NCBI GenBank assembly: GCA_031179305.1
Contig: JAPSHX010000001.1
Span: 365,259-429,258, forward strand
Source: Paenarthrobacter sp.
Lineage (GTDB): Bacteria > Actinomycetota > Actinomycetes > Actinomycetales > Micrococcaceae
Length of the DNA: 64,000 nucleotides
Direction of reading: 5' to 3'
The position numbers and the translations under genes are program-made. Of the stretch, positions 25,001 to 36,268 are shown piece by piece. A model generated the notes under the pieces. It did not search any database and had not been told where the DNA came from. It saw only the letters and a list, made by a program, of their open reading frames with translations. Numbering within the stretch: the first letter of the stretch is position 1; each line of letters opens with the position of its first letter.

Positions 25001-25477
25001 ATGGGTGCACCGGAATTCGTGATCAAACTGCGGGAAAAGATCGGCAACGACCCGCTCTGGCTGCCGGCCGTGCGGGGAGTGGTGTTTGACGACGAAGGCA
25101 GGGTCCTTTTAGGCCAGCGTGCCGACAACGGCCACTGGACACTTATCACCGGAATGTTGGAACCGGGGGAGCACCCCGCGCCTGGTTTGATCCGCGAAAT
25201 CTTGGAGGAAACAGCCGTTGTGGCCGAGACGGAGCGCATCATCGGCGTCGGAGTTGTGGGGCCTGTGACGTTCCCCAACGGCGACGTGTGCGATTTCCTG
25301 GACATCACGTTCCGCTGCCGATACGTCTCTGGAGAAGCCCGGGTCAATGACGACGAATCTCTGGCCGTCGGGTGGTTTGCGCTGGATGAGCTTCCGGAGA
25401 TGAGTGCCGGGAACCTTGAGGCCATCAGGCTTGCCACGGAGCCCGAAGGCCCCGTGGCGTACCAAGTGGAGGACTAG
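25001..25477 (+). CDS. Nudix hydrolase
   Basis: A 158-residue pyrophosphatase-fold protein. The Nudix box runs from GMLEPGE to REILEETAV (about residues 47-69) and keeps the metal-binding REIxEE core. The usual glycine after EEx is replaced by alanine. Strands VRGVVFDDEGRVLLGQRAD and the late DESLAVGWFALDELP fit MutT-like or ADP-sugar/NADH pyrophosphatase relatives. The substrate is unknown. It is convergent with the MFS gene with only 2 nt between stops and no terminator. Confidence 0.9.
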   Translation: MGAPEFVIKLREKIGNDPLWLPAVRGVVFDDEGRVLLGQRADNGHWTLITGMLEPGEHPAPGLIREILEETAVVAETERIIGVGVVGPVTFPNGDVCDFLDITFRCRYVSGEARVNDDESLAVGWFALDELPEMSAGNLEAIRLATEPEGPVAYQVED

Positions 25478-25479
25478 CG

Positions 25480-27822
<2,343 letters not shown>

Positions 27823-27839
<17 letters not shown>

Positions 27840-27877
27840 AATGTAAAGTTTTGCACTCAAGCACTAAAAGTGCAAAA
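27823..27877. promoter_or_regulatory. Operator repeats at the tetR-MFS promoter
   Basis: Three ttgcact/agtgcaa motifs lie at about 27824-27830, 27851-27857 and 27869-27875. The last two face each other as a perfect 7-bp dyad with an 11-nt centre. They overlap the tetR start region, the expected place for TetR autoregulation. Confidence 0.6.
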
Positions 27878-27911
27878 AGTTTGGGGTATGGCTTTACCCA
27901 TACGTCCGGGA

Positions 27912-27959
27912 ACGACGACGGCCGGTACCTTTCGTGCGAAAGGTACCGGCCGTCGTCGT
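27912..27959 (-). terminator. Very long perfect hairpin beyond fumC
   Basis: Arms 27912-27934 and 27937-27959 pair perfectly over 23 bp around a 2-nt centre. It lies 10 nt past the fumarase stop and about 70 nt upstream of tetR. It lacks a T-run on the minus strand, so it may act as a terminator by strength alone or be a repeat element. Confidence 0.7.
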
Positions 27960-27969
27960 GCTTTGAGTA

Positions 27970-29397
27970 TTAGTTCTTGTGAGCAGGGGACGTCATGGTG
28001 GTGACGTCGAGGGCCTTGTCGAGCTCTGCCTCGGTGACTTTGCCTTCGCCCTCGCCAACGAAGCCAAGCTTCTCGGTGGCCTGGCGGATGGTTAGGCCCT
28101 CCTTCACAGCGATCTTGGCGATCTTGGCAGCGTTCTCGTAACCAATGAACTTGTTCAGCGGGGTCACGATGGACGGGGAAGCCTCTGCAAGGAAGCGTGC
28201 ACGCTCAACATTGGCGGTGATGCCGTCGATCATCTTGTCGGCCATAACGCGGCTGGTGTTGCTCAGCAGGCGGATGGACTCGAGCAGGTTGGCGGCCATG
28301 ACGGGGATGCCGACGTTGAGTTCGAAGGCGCCGTTGGTGCCCGACCAGGCGATGGCGGTGTCGTTGCCGATGACCTGGGCGCAGACCATGATGGACGCTT
28401 CGCAGATGACCGGGTTGACCTTGCCCGGCATGATCGAGGAGCCCGGCTGAAGGTCCGGAATGGCGATTTCGCCGAGGCCCGTGTTGGGGCCGGAGCCCAT
28501 CCAGCGGAGGTCGTTGTTGATCTTCATGAAGGAGATCGCGATGTTGCGGAGCTGGCTGGAACCTTCGATCAGGCCGTCACGGTTTGCCTGTGCTTCGAAG
28601 TGGTCGCGTGCTTCGGTCAGCGGCAGGCCGGTGTCGGCGGCGAGGAGTTCGATGACGCGCTCCGGGAAGCCGGCCGGGGTGTTGATTCCGGTACCAACAG
28701 CGGTGCCACCCAGGGGAACTTCGGCAACGCGGGGGAGTGCGGCGTTGATGCGCTCGATGCCGTACCGGACCTGGGCAGCGTAGCCGCCAAATTCCTGGCC
28801 GAGCATGACCGGTGTGGCGTCCATGAGGTGGGTACGGCCGGACTTGACGACGTCCTTGAACTCCACGGCCTTCCGATCGAGGGAAGCTGCCAGGTACTCC
28901 AGGGCCGGGATCAGGTCGTTGATCAGGGCTGAGGTGGCGGCGACGTGCACGGACGTCGGGAAGACATCGTTGGAGGACTGCGAAGCGTTCACGTGATCGT
29001 TCGGGTGGACAACTTTGTCACTCCCGGCGGCCGCGAGGGCGCGCGATGCCAGTTCGGCGATGACCTCGTTGGTGTTCATGTTGGAGGACGTGCCCGAACC
29101 GGTCTGGAAAACGTCAATCGGGAAGTCGCCGTCGTACTTACCGGTGGCAACCTCATCGGCAGCGGCGGCGATAGCCTCGGCGAGCTCACCATCGAGCACC
29201 CCCAGTTCGGCATTCGCCAGTGCAGCTGCCTTCTTCACGCGGGCAAGAGCCTCGATGTGGGTGCGCTCAAGCGTCTTGCCGGAGATCGGGAAGTTCTCCA
29301 CAGCACGCTGCGTCTGGGCGCGGTACAGGGCGTTCACGGGGACGCGAACTTCGCCCATCGTGTCATGTTCAATACGGAACTCAGTGGTGGAAGTCAT
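27970..29397 (-). CDS. fumC: Fumarate hydratase, class II
   Basis: A 475-residue iron-independent fumarase that hydrates fumarate to malate in the TCA cycle; it works as a homotetramer. Three active-site regions are present: [14 protein letters not shown] (99-112), [12 protein letters not shown] with catalytic His190, and the superfamily signature [11 protein letters not shown] (319-329). The gene order fumC, then glpX nearby, matches Rv1098c-Rv1099c. It lies 87 nt downstream of the carbonic anhydrase gene on the same strand. Confidence 0.96.
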   Translation of the reverse strand: MTSTTEFRIEHDTMGEVRVPVNALYRAQTQRAVENFPISGKTLERTHIEALARVKKAAALANAELGVLDGELAEAIAAAADEVATGKYDGDFPIDVFQTGSGTSSNMNTNEVIAELASRALAAAGSDKVVHPNDHVNASQSSNDVFPTSVHVAATSALINDLIPALEYLAASLDRKAVEFKDVVKSGRTHLMDATPVMLGQEFGGYAAQVRYGIERINAALPRVAEVPLGGTAVGTGINTPAGFPERVIELLAADTGLPLTEARDHFEAQANRDGLIEGSSQLRNIAISFMKINNDLRWMGSGPNTGLGEIAIPDLQPGSSIMPGKVNPVICEASIMVCAQVIGNDTAIAWSGTNGAFELNVGIPVMAANLLESIRLLSNTSRVMADKMIDGITANVERARFLAEASPSIVTPLNKFIGYENAAKIAKIAVKEGLTIRQATEKLGFVGEGEGKVTEAELDKALDVTTMTSPAHKN

Positions 29398-29450
29398 GGG
29401 GCTAGCTTAGGGCGATCGGACGCTTCACAGAAAACCCGGAGGGGAGTGCT

Positions 29451-29480
29451 ACGTGCTCCGGCGCTGGGGCCGGAGCACGT
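29451..29480. terminator. Hairpin between carbonic anhydrase gene and fumC
   Basis: A perfect 12-bp stem (29451-29462 with 29469-29480) with a 6-nt loop begins 5 nt past the carbonic anhydrase stop on the minus strand. No clear T-run follows, so it could be a terminator, an mRNA stabiliser or an attenuator in front of fumC. Confidence 0.55.
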
Positions 29481-29484
29481 CCTC

Positions 29485-30099
29485 TTAGAGCTTGCCGATC
29501 CCGGAAACGAGCGCCGCACGGCCTTCATCGAGCTTGTACGACAGGCCGATCACGGCAACCCGCCCGTCGTCGATGGCGTCGGAAATCACACGTGAGCTGT
29601 CAGCCAGGCGGGCAGCAGTCTGCTTGACGTGCTCCACCACCATGTCGTTGACGTCTTCCTGGCTATTGCGCTTGGCAGTCAGGACGGACGGTGTGATGCG
29701 CTCCACGAGATCGCGGATGAAGCCCGGAGGCATCTCGCCGGTTTCAACGGCCGCCTTGGTGGCCTTCACGGCGCCGCAGCTGTCATGGCCCAGGATGACG
29801 ATCAGCGGAACCCGGAGTTCGCTGATGCTGTACTCGAGGGAGCCCAGGACCGCATCATCAATGACCTGGCCGGCAGTGCGCACCACAAAGGCGTCACCGA
29901 GCCCCAGGTCAAAGATAATTTCTGCAGCGAGCCGTGAATCCGAGCAGCCGAAGATCACGGCGAAAGGGTTCTGGTTCTCAATGAGTGATGATCGTCGCGA
30001 AGCATCCTGGTTGGGGTGCAGGGATTCGCCGGAAACAAAACGTTCGTTGCCCTCGCGGAGACGGCGCCACGCCAGGGCTGGAGTCAGGTAAGTAGGCAC
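29485..30099 (-). CDS. Beta-class carbonic anhydrase
   Basis: A zinc enzyme of 204 residues that interconverts CO2 and bicarbonate, supplying bicarbonate for carboxylases. Zinc ligands are Cys52 (GCSDSR), His105 and Cys108 (GHDSCGA). The catalytic Asp54-Arg56 pair is intact. No signal peptide, so cytoplasmic. It lies between a DUF4245 gene and fumC, all leftward. The N-terminal WRRLREGNERFVSG motif is typical of the family. ATG start. Confidence 0.94.
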   Translation of the reverse strand: MPTYLTPALAWRRLREGNERFVSGESLHPNQDASRRSSLIENQNPFAVIFGCSDSRLAAEIIFDLGLGDAFVVRTAGQVIDDAVLGSLEYSISELRVPLIVILGHDSCGAVKATKAAVETGEMPPGFIRDLVERITPSVLTAKRNSQEDVNDMVVEHVKQTAARLADSSRVISDAIDDGRVAVIGLSYKLDEGRAALVSGIGKL

Positions 30100-30184
30100 G
30101 AGCCTTACTTTACGACGCGGACTGCGCAGTCCGTGAAACTGTTGCGCCGGGTTAGGCGGATGCCCGGGGCCAGCGGACAGGGAG

Positions 30185-30886
30185 TTAGGCGGACGGCTGC
30201 GCGGAAGCAGTCGCAGTAGCCGGCGCGCTTGCAGGCGGCGCCTGCTCTGCAGACTTCACGACGGCGGCCGCCAACGTTGCGAACTCTTCCAGGTTTGCGG
30301 TGCCGCTCAGGACGATCGTGGTGCCGCGGTACTCCAGGACCATACTGCGCTTCTCTTTGCCTGAGTCGCGCAGCTCCCATTCCTGGCCGCCTGCACTACG
30401 GGTGCCGGTGACAGGAAGGTTCTCCGTTTGCTGCACAACCCAGGTGGGGTTCGCCTGGTTGGTTTGGGAGAGTCCAATGAAATTTTCTTTGGGAGTCAGG
30501 AAACCGATCTCCCAGGTAGGAACGCCGCTTCCGCTGCCGGACTCCCAGCGGGCGTAGTTGGGCTTGAATGTGTCGCCCGTATCCGGGGTAACCGGTGTGA
30601 ATCCCGCCACACCCGTGGCGTTGCGGGCAATGGCCGCCACATCAACATCCGGCCTGAAACCTTCGCCCTTGGGAGCCGGGTTCATCAAAACGATGGGGAG
30701 GAAAGCCAGTACACAGACAAGCAGCGCAATGACCATGCCGATGACCGAAGCGTTGGCCCGCTTGGCAGCTTTCGCCGCAAGGACGGGTTTGTAGGGGGCA
30801 TCCGAGGATGCCTGGGTGCTTGTTTGCTTAGCCTCCGCGGCATCCGGCTCATTGCCGGCAGCGGGCTTGTCCTGCGTTTCACTCAC
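30185..30886 (-). CDS. DUF4245 domain-containing membrane protein
   Basis: A protein of 233 residues with a cytoplasmic Ala/Lys-rich N-terminus, one membrane helix (about 46-68, ASVIGMVIALLVCVLAFLPI) and an extracytoplasmic DUF4245 domain. Domain marks are FTPVTPDTGDTFKPNYARW and TPKENFIGLSQTNQ. The tail is an Ala/Pro/Ser run. Function unknown. The frame is open to 31087, but the part before the GTG at 30886 overlaps the divergent glpX region and looks untranslated. A GGAGG lies very close to this GTG, so the start is uncertain. Neighbour of glpX as in Rv1099c-Rv1100. Confidence 0.85.
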   Translation of the reverse strand: MSETQDKPAAGNEPDAAEAKQTSTQASSDAPYKPVLAAKAAKRANASVIGMVIALLVCVLAFLPIVLMNPAPKGEGFRPDVDVAAIARNATGVAGFTPVTPDTGDTFKPNYARWESGSGSGVPTWEIGFLTPKENFIGLSQTNQANPTWVVQQTENLPVTGTRSAGGQEWELRDSGKEKRSMVLEYRGTTIVLSGTANLEEFATLAAAVVKSAEQAPPASAPATATASAQPSA

Positions 30887-31071
30887 CCCTCCATGATCGC
30901 TTATCCCGGCAGGGAACACACATCCGGCAACCTCACCATTGGTATTGCGGTCCGTGGTCATCCAACGACTCCCGGACCACGTGGCGACTATGATCGTTGA
31001 TAGAGGAACCCCGGGTTGCCCTGCGCAACCATGTCCGGTCCCGTGAATCGTCACTCGAAGAAGAGGTTCAA

Positions 31072-32109
31072 GTGTCTCCTGCACCAATGACCCAGCAGTA
31101 TTCCACGATTTCGCCGTCGCTCGCCGTCGGCCTCGACGAGCCCGACCGCAACCTTGCGCTTGAACTCGTCCGAGTCACCGAGGCTGCGGCAATTGCCGGT
31201 GGCCACTGGGTGGGTTTCGGTGACAAAAACAAGGCAGATGGCGCCGCCGTGGATGCCATGCGCTCATTCCTCCAAACCGTCCACTTCAATGGTGTCGTGG
31301 TGATCGGTGAGGGCGAAAAAGACGAGGCCCCCATGCTGTTCAACGGCGAGCAGGTTGGTGACGGCACCGGTCCCGAGTGCGACGTCGCCGTGGACCCCAT
31401 CGACGGCACCCGCCTGACCGCCCTCGGCATCAACAACGCCCTCGCAGTGTTGGCTGTCGCTGAACGCGGATCCATGTTCGACCCCTCCGCCGTGTTCTAC
31501 ATGGAGAAGCTCGTCACCGGCCCCGAAGCCGCCGACATGGTGGACCTTCGACTGCCTGTCAAACAGAACCTGCACCTCATCGCCAAAGCCAAGGGCGTCA
31601 AGGTCAATCAGCTCAACGTCATGATCCTGGACCGCGACCGCCACCGTCCGTTGGTGGAGGAAATCCGCGAAGCCGGCGCACGTACCAAGTTCATCATGGA
31701 CGGTGACGTCGCCGGAGCTATCGCTGCGGCCCGCACCGGCACCGGCGTGGACGCTCTCATGGGCATCGGCGGCACCCCTGAAGGCATCGTCACTGCCTGC
31801 GCCATCAAGTCCCTCGGCGGCGTCATCCAGGGCCGCCTGTGGCCAACGTCGGACGACGAAAAGCAGAAGGCGATCGACGCCGGCCACGACCTCGACCGTG
31901 TCCTGTCCACCAATGACCTCGTCACCTCTGACAACTGCTACTTCGCAGCCACCGGCATTACCGACGGCGACCTCCTCCACGGCGTGCGCTACCAGAAGGA
32001 CAGGGTCCTGACCCAGTCCATCGTGATGCGTTCCAAGTCCGGGACAGTCCGCTTCGTGGAGGCTGAGCACCACGCATCCAAGTGGGAGACGTACGCGCGC
32101 AAGCCGTAA
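31072..32109 (+). CDS. glpX: Fructose-1,6-bisphosphatase, class II
   Basis: A 345-residue metal-dependent phosphatase producing fructose-6-phosphate in gluconeogenesis. Metal-binding motifs are GEGEKDEAPML (about 79-89) and VDPIDGTRLTA (about 107-117). The MGIGGTPEGIVTACAIKSLG block completes the active site. GTG 31072 is chosen after an AGAGG site; ATG 31087 is also possible and the frame is open to 30997. In mycobacteria GlpX is the major FBPase. It stands alone on the plus strand, divergent from DUF4245 and followed by a long inverted repeat. Confidence 0.94.
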   Translation: MSPAPMTQQYSTISPSLAVGLDEPDRNLALELVRVTEAAAIAGGHWVGFGDKNKADGAAVDAMRSFLQTVHFNGVVVIGEGEKDEAPMLFNGEQVGDGTGPECDVAVDPIDGTRLTALGINNALAVLAVAERGSMFDPSAVFYMEKLVTGPEAADMVDLRLPVKQNLHLIAKAKGVKVNQLNVMILDRDRHRPLVEEIREAGARTKFIMDGDVAGAIAAARTGTGVDALMGIGGTPEGIVTACAIKSLGGVIQGRLWPTSDDEKQKAIDAGHDLDRVLSTNDLVTSDNCYFAATGITDGDLLHGVRYQKDRVLTQSIVMRSKSGTVRFVEAEHHASKWETYARKP

Positions 32110-32125
32110 CCCCTCTGCACCTGAC

Positions 32126-32209
32126 AGAAGGACGGCGAGCATCGCTCGGCGGCTATCTCCTCGTACCTCGTCGATTTGATGCCGCTTTCGCGATACTCGC
32201 CGTCCTTCT
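32126..32209. repeat. 84-nt inverted repeat after glpX
   Basis: Perfect 14-bp outer arms (32126-32139 and 32196-32209) are followed inward by atcgc/gcgat and ggcggc/gccgct pairings, giving one long arm around a loop. It starts 16 nt after the glpX stop. It may terminate glpX, but the size and lack of T-run suggest a palindromic repeat element. Confidence 0.75.
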
Positions 32210-32267
32210 CTGCGTCCCGCCAAGTTCGGTCGCGCGCGGATTTGGGTGGCAGTGAGCGAGGTGTGCC

Positions 32268-32355
32268 GTTATCACCTACTTTGACTTTGGAAACCTGCGG
32301 ACACGCCGGGATGGCCGGCGTGTCGAGATGAGGGCGTCCTCAAAGTAGGTGGCGG
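32268..32355 (+). repeat. Palindromic repeat element, copy B
   Basis: It begins gttatcacctactttgac. It has 12-bp outer arms (cacctactttga 32273-32284 with 32340-32351) and a central perfect 10-bp hairpin (32300-32309 with 32315-32324, 5-nt loop). It ends before the femX stop region. Ends, spacing and central hairpin match copy A at 333-421 in reverse orientation. Together with the inverted repeat at 32126 it fills the 284-bp gap between glpX and femX. Confidence 0.75.
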
Positions 32356-32393
32356 AGGTACAGGTTCCTCACGACACCCTTCGGCGAGCGGGC

Positions 32394-33329
32394 CTAGCGC
32401 AGTTTGTCGCGGAGCTTCCTGGCCAATTGGTAGGCGCCGTAGCGAAGTTTCCTGACCGGGAGGTCCCAAGTACCAGGGTAAGACACTTCACGGCCTCCGA
32501 ATGACTTTTTGAACGCGGTGAAGCCCGCCCATTTGTGGTCCGGCTGGTCCTCCGGTGCCACACCCCAAAGGTCAACGTGTTTGAGCCCCTTTTCCTTGGC
32601 ATCGGCCATCAGGGTGACCAAGAGGGGGATGCCCGCGCTGAGTTTGCGGTGGGTATCGTCCAAGGCGGCGTGCGCGTACACACGGGTGTCGGCGGAGTCG
32701 TAGGCGAAAGCAGCGGCGATCGGTTCCCCCTCAAGCTCCGCGATGAACAGCGTTCCCGCACCATTCGGCAGCAGGGAAGCGGCTACTTGCGTGAGGTACT
32801 CGTCGCTTTGGGGCTTGAAGCCGTTCCGGGCAGCTGTCAGATGGAGGAAGTGCAGGAGCACCGAGATGTCGGCGGGGTCCTGGGAAGTGCGGAAAGTCAC
32901 GCCCTTCTTGTGGATGTTCCGGTAGAGGTTTCGGTTGGTTGGTTTCATACCAGCCAAGACGTCTTTGAAGTCGCTCTCAAGATCCACGATCCAGCTGAGC
33001 TCAGGCTGCTGGTTGACCGGCGCCGGCGTCAAACCACGGGCGCGAAGGAGAGTGTCGGCGTCGGACGCCGTGAACCCGGCGGCAGCGGGCTCCATCCGCA
33101 CGAATACGGCACCCTCCGCCTGTGCCAGGGTCACCAAGGCCGCAGTGGCGGCGTCGAAAGCTTCCACTGACTCCGCTACGGGGCCGTAGGGGGTGTAGAT
33201 GACCTTGCCGGCGGGGTTCTTCTCCTCGATGGCGAGGAAACTCCAGCCCGGCCCGGACTGCTCATACACACGGCGTCCGAGGGAACGCTGAACAGCGGCC
33301 CATGCGGGCGTTTGCAGGAAAAACTCCAT
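32394..33329 (-). CDS. FemAB/FemX-type peptidoglycan bridge aminoacyltransferase
   Basis: A protein of 311 residues made of two GNAT-like subdomains. It starts FLQTPAWAAVQRSLG and has the family segments MKPTNRNLYRNIHKKGV and HVDLWGVAPEDQPDHKWAGFTAFKKSFGG (given here in two parts: HVDLWGVAPEDQPDH and KWAGFTAFKKSFGG). Such enzymes use aminoacyl-tRNA to add residues to the lipid II peptide. Micrococcaceae have interpeptide bridges, so a role in bridge assembly is likely, but which residue is added is unknown. It lies 3 nt after manA, in a coupled pair. Confidence 0.9.
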   Translation of the reverse strand: MEFFLQTPAWAAVQRSLGRRVYEQSGPGWSFLAIEEKNPAGKVIYTPYGPVAESVEAFDAATAALVTLAQAEGAVFVRMEPAAAGFTASDADTLLRARGLTPAPVNQQPELSWIVDLESDFKDVLAGMKPTNRNLYRNIHKKGVTFRTSQDPADISVLLHFLHLTAARNGFKPQSDEYLTQVAASLLPNGAGTLFIAELEGEPIAAAFAYDSADTRVYAHAALDDTHRKLSAGIPLLVTLMADAKEKGLKHVDLWGVAPEDQPDHKWAGFTAFKKSFGGREVSYPGTWDLPVRKLRYGAYQLARKLRDKLR

Positions 33330-33332
33330 GAA

Positions 33333-34583
33333 TCAGTTCCCCAGCCCCGTGGTCACCGCAAAGGCAACACTGGTCTCTGTCGCTCCCTGCACGGGATGGA
33401 CGTTCACCGGGGCCTCGACGTCGGGGATGAACGCTGCAGCGCCACGCTGAAGCCTGAGATCGCTCTTGGGGGAGTCGAGCAACACCGAACCGGACACCAC
33501 GACGACGACGGCGGGTCCGGTTTGCGCCAGCGGCACCGGCTCGGCGCCCGGGCCAAGCTCAATGCGCTGCAGCTGGAATTCCTTGAAAGGCGGACGGTAC
33601 AATTCCTGCCCGAACTCGGTCCCGCTCGCCTCGACGCGGGGTACACCGAGCGCTTCGAAGCGCACAGTCTTCAGCAACTCAGGGACGTCCACGTGCTTGG
33701 GCGTGAGTCCGCCACGGAGGACATTGTCAGAGGAAGCCATGACCTCCACGCCCAATCCGTGGAGATAAGCGTGGATGTTGCCGGCAGGCAGGTAAACCAC
33801 GTCACCAGGCTGCAAGGAAAGATGGTTGAGAAGAAGGGAAATGAGGACGCCGGGATCTCCGGGGAAGGCTTCATTGATGTCCACCATGGCGGTCAACGCT
33901 TCGCGGTGCGGCTCCAGCGGTGCGCCGGCGGACAGGACAGCGACTACCTCGTTGATGGCGTCGGAGACGCTGGTGCCACCTTGGATGAGCCGGCTGAACG
34001 CTGCTTTTAATGCTGCGGGCTCATCGTGCTGGCCAAGATCTGCGATCACCCCGTTGATGACATCCGGAACGTCCACTGCCGCGGAATCAAGGACGTGGGC
34101 AAGGTGCCCAAAGATGTCCTTGGACTCCGAAGGTGAACGGAACCCACACAATGCCTTGAACGGAGTGAGCGCGAAGATCATCTCTGGTTTGTGGTTGTCA
34201 TCCCGGTAGTTGCGGTCCGCTGCATCGGCGGGCATCCCTGCCGCATTCTCCCGTGCGAATCCTTCCCGAGCCTGGTCAAGGCTGGGGTGTACCTGCAAGG
34301 ACAACGGCTGCTCTGCGGCCAGGAGCTTGGTGAGGAACGGCAGCCGGGGTCCGAATTCGGCGAGGCTTTCCGAGCCGAGGCAGCGCAGGGGATCCGAAGC
34401 GATCAACGCGTCCAAGGGCTGGGTGACCCCGTTGGGGTGGACGGCTGTGGAGGGGGAGTCCGGATGGGCTCCGATCCACATTTCGGCTTCGGGACCACCT
34501 GATGCCGGTCGACCAAGCAAGCCGGCGATCGCCGTCGTCGAACCCCACGCATAGGGTCGCAAAACATTCTCAATCTGGTACAC
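33333..34583 (-). CDS. manA: Mannose-6-phosphate isomerase, class I
   Basis: A zinc enzyme of 416 residues linking fructose-6-phosphate and mannose-6-phosphate, hence GDP-mannose for mannosylated lipids, wall glycans and the protein mannosyltransferase at 55-57 kb. Motifs: NVLRPYAWGS at the start, SLQVHPS (zinc ligands), DNHKPEMIFAL and the cupin segment LPAGNIHAYLHGLGVE. The usual partner phosphomannomutase (manB) is not in this window. It follows the LCP gene by 42 nt and precedes femX by 3 nt. Confidence 0.95.
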   Translation of the reverse strand: MYQIENVLRPYAWGSTTAIAGLLGRPASGGPEAEMWIGAHPDSPSTAVHPNGVTQPLDALIASDPLRCLGSESLAEFGPRLPFLTKLLAAEQPLSLQVHPSLDQAREGFARENAAGMPADAADRNYRDDNHKPEMIFALTPFKALCGFRSPSESKDIFGHLAHVLDSAAVDVPDVINGVIADLGQHDEPAALKAAFSRLIQGGTSVSDAINEVVAVLSAGAPLEPHREALTAMVDINEAFPGDPGVLISLLLNHLSLQPGDVVYLPAGNIHAYLHGLGVEVMASSDNVLRGGLTPKHVDVPELLKTVRFEALGVPRVEASGTEFGQELYRPPFKEFQLQRIELGPGAEPVPLAQTGPAVVVVVSGSVLLDSPKSDLRLQRGAAAFIPDVEAPVNVHPVQGATETSVAFAVTTGLGN

Positions 34584-34625
34584 GAAAGAAAGTCCTTATC
34601 GTTGCGCTGAACGTGGGGTGGGCTG

Positions 34626-36254
34626 CTACAGCGGTGCGCACTGTCCGTTGGTTGCCACAAGGTTGCGGATGCCTTGCTCATCGCCTTGGGCCTTGAGGCC
34701 GTTCAGCAACTCGATGGTGATCGGAGTGCCGTCCGGCGTGGTGGTCACCGGCGTGAAATCAGCCGACGGCGACGGCGACGGCAACTGGCCGGCGGGAACG
34801 GAACCGGCGAGCGGGCCTGCGGCCATGACGGCTCCCGCACCGGCGCCATCATAGGAAACGACGGCGTCGCTCGCCTTGGGGGTGTTGGAGGAGGACAGCA
34901 ATTCCTGAACCTTGGAATGGATCAGGTCAAAGTCAGGCACCGTGGAGAAGGACACATCAAAGTCCGGCGGACCGATAGTGAGGCGCTTGACGGGCTGGTT
35001 CTTGGACTTCAAAGCGAGGTCCACAAAGCTGCCCAGCTGATTGGAGGAAACGTTGGAGTCAACCACCTTGGTACCGGCGTTGGCGATGTCCTCGAACTTG
35101 GTGAGGAGCGTCGCAGGGTCCAACTGCCTGAGCATGGCTTGCTGCACGCACTGCTGGCGCGCGATGCGGGCGTAGTCATCCACGAATTCGCGGGACCGTC
35201 CGTACCAAAGGGCCTGGAAACCATTCAAGTGCTGGTCCCCGGCAGGGATCCAGCCATCGGGCATGCCGTGAATGCCGTTGGCCTCGTCAGTGACGGGACC
35301 ACTGATGGGTACCCAGCCACCGGCTTTGATACGGATGCCGCCCATGGCATCGATGAGTTTGGCGAAACCGTCCATGTCCACCAGGACATAGGCCTGGACG
35401 GTGATACCCAAAGTGCCGGACACCGCTTCGAGGGTGGCCTGCGCTCCGGGATCCGCGACGCCTGGATAGAGATCCTGGTGGTTGTTGGTGACCTCTGTGT
35501 TGACGGCGTTGATCAGGCATTCGTCACCGCAGTTGTAGCCATCGGGGTAGATCTCGCGCATCGGCGAGCCCTCGCTGAATTGGGCGTTCTGAAGGTTGCG
35601 AGGGACCGAGATGATGGCGCTCTCGCCGGTTTTCGCGTCGACGCTGATGACGGAAAGGCTGTCCGGGCGGCGGCCGGTCCTGTCGTCTCCGGCGTCGCCA
35701 CCCATCATGAGGAAGTTGTATCGTCCGTCCACAGGATCAATGGAGGGACCTGCATTGAAAATGCTGCCGATTGCGTTGCGGCTCACGTTCAAGACGTAGG
35801 CGAGATAGCCCAGCGATCCGCTGGCGAGGACAGTGGTTACCGCCAGGACCACGGCGATGATGGGACGCATTCCCGGTGCCAGGAGCGCGGGCCTGATGAT
35901 CCTCAGGGTATTGAGGAACAAGAATGCCCACCCCAACGCCAACGCCACGAGGATCACAATGATGAACAACGAACCCACCGGATGCGTGACTACGCTGAGC
36001 AGCAGCGTTCGGTTCACCAAGGCGATAAACAGGGTAAGCAAGGCCAGAGCCCACACAGTGATGGTGACGCGCAAAGCAATGCGGCCAAGTTTGCGGTCCC
36101 CGGCAACGATTTGCGCGCTGCCGGGAACAAAGAGGGTGAGGAGGACCAGCACGAAGGCGCGTTTGGTCCGCACCGGGGCGCTTGCGCCGGACGGATAGCG
36201 GACGGGGTCAGTCAGGGCGGAACCGTGCTGACTCGGGGTCTTGTGCGTGGTCAT
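34626..36254 (-). CDS. LytR-CpsA-Psr (LCP) family wall polymer ligase
   Basis: A 542-residue membrane protein. The N-terminal ~170 residues hold four hydrophobic helices with the motif LFVPGSAQIVAGDRKLGR; more than the single helix of simple LCP proteins. The LCP domain follows with NFLMMGGDAGDDRTGRRPDS, ISVPRNLQ and the Arg-rich RSREFVDDYARIARQQCVQQ. The C-terminal tail is Pro/Ser/Ala rich. LCP enzymes transfer polymers such as teichoic acid or arabinogalactan from lipid carriers to peptidoglycan. ATG 36254 has AGGAAGG upstream. It sits 14 nt after purE; compare Rv3267. Confidence 0.92.
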   Translation of the reverse strand: MTTHKTPSQHGSALTDPVRYPSGASAPVRTKRAFVLVLLTLFVPGSAQIVAGDRKLGRIALRVTITVWALALLTLFIALVNRTLLLSVVTHPVGSLFIIVILVALALGWAFLFLNTLRIIRPALLAPGMRPIIAVVLAVTTVLASGSLGYLAYVLNVSRNAIGSIFNAGPSIDPVDGRYNFLMMGGDAGDDRTGRRPDSLSVISVDAKTGESAIISVPRNLQNAQFSEGSPMREIYPDGYNCGDECLINAVNTEVTNNHQDLYPGVADPGAQATLEAVSGTLGITVQAYVLVDMDGFAKLIDAMGGIRIKAGGWVPISGPVTDEANGIHGMPDGWIPAGDQHLNGFQALWYGRSREFVDDYARIARQQCVQQAMLRQLDPATLLTKFEDIANAGTKVVDSNVSSNQLGSFVDLALKSKNQPVKRLTIGPPDFDVSFSTVPDFDLIHSKVQELLSSSNTPKASDAVVSYDGAGAGAVMAAGPLAGSVPAGQLPSPSPSADFTPVTTTPDGTPITIELLNGLKAQGDEQGIRNLVATNGQCAPL

Positions 36255-36268
36255 CAACTGCTGCCTTC

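Noticed and set aside
32126..32355. A CRISPR-like repeat cluster.
   Set aside because: The units are single palindromes of different sequence, not regularly spaced direct repeats, and no cas gene is present.
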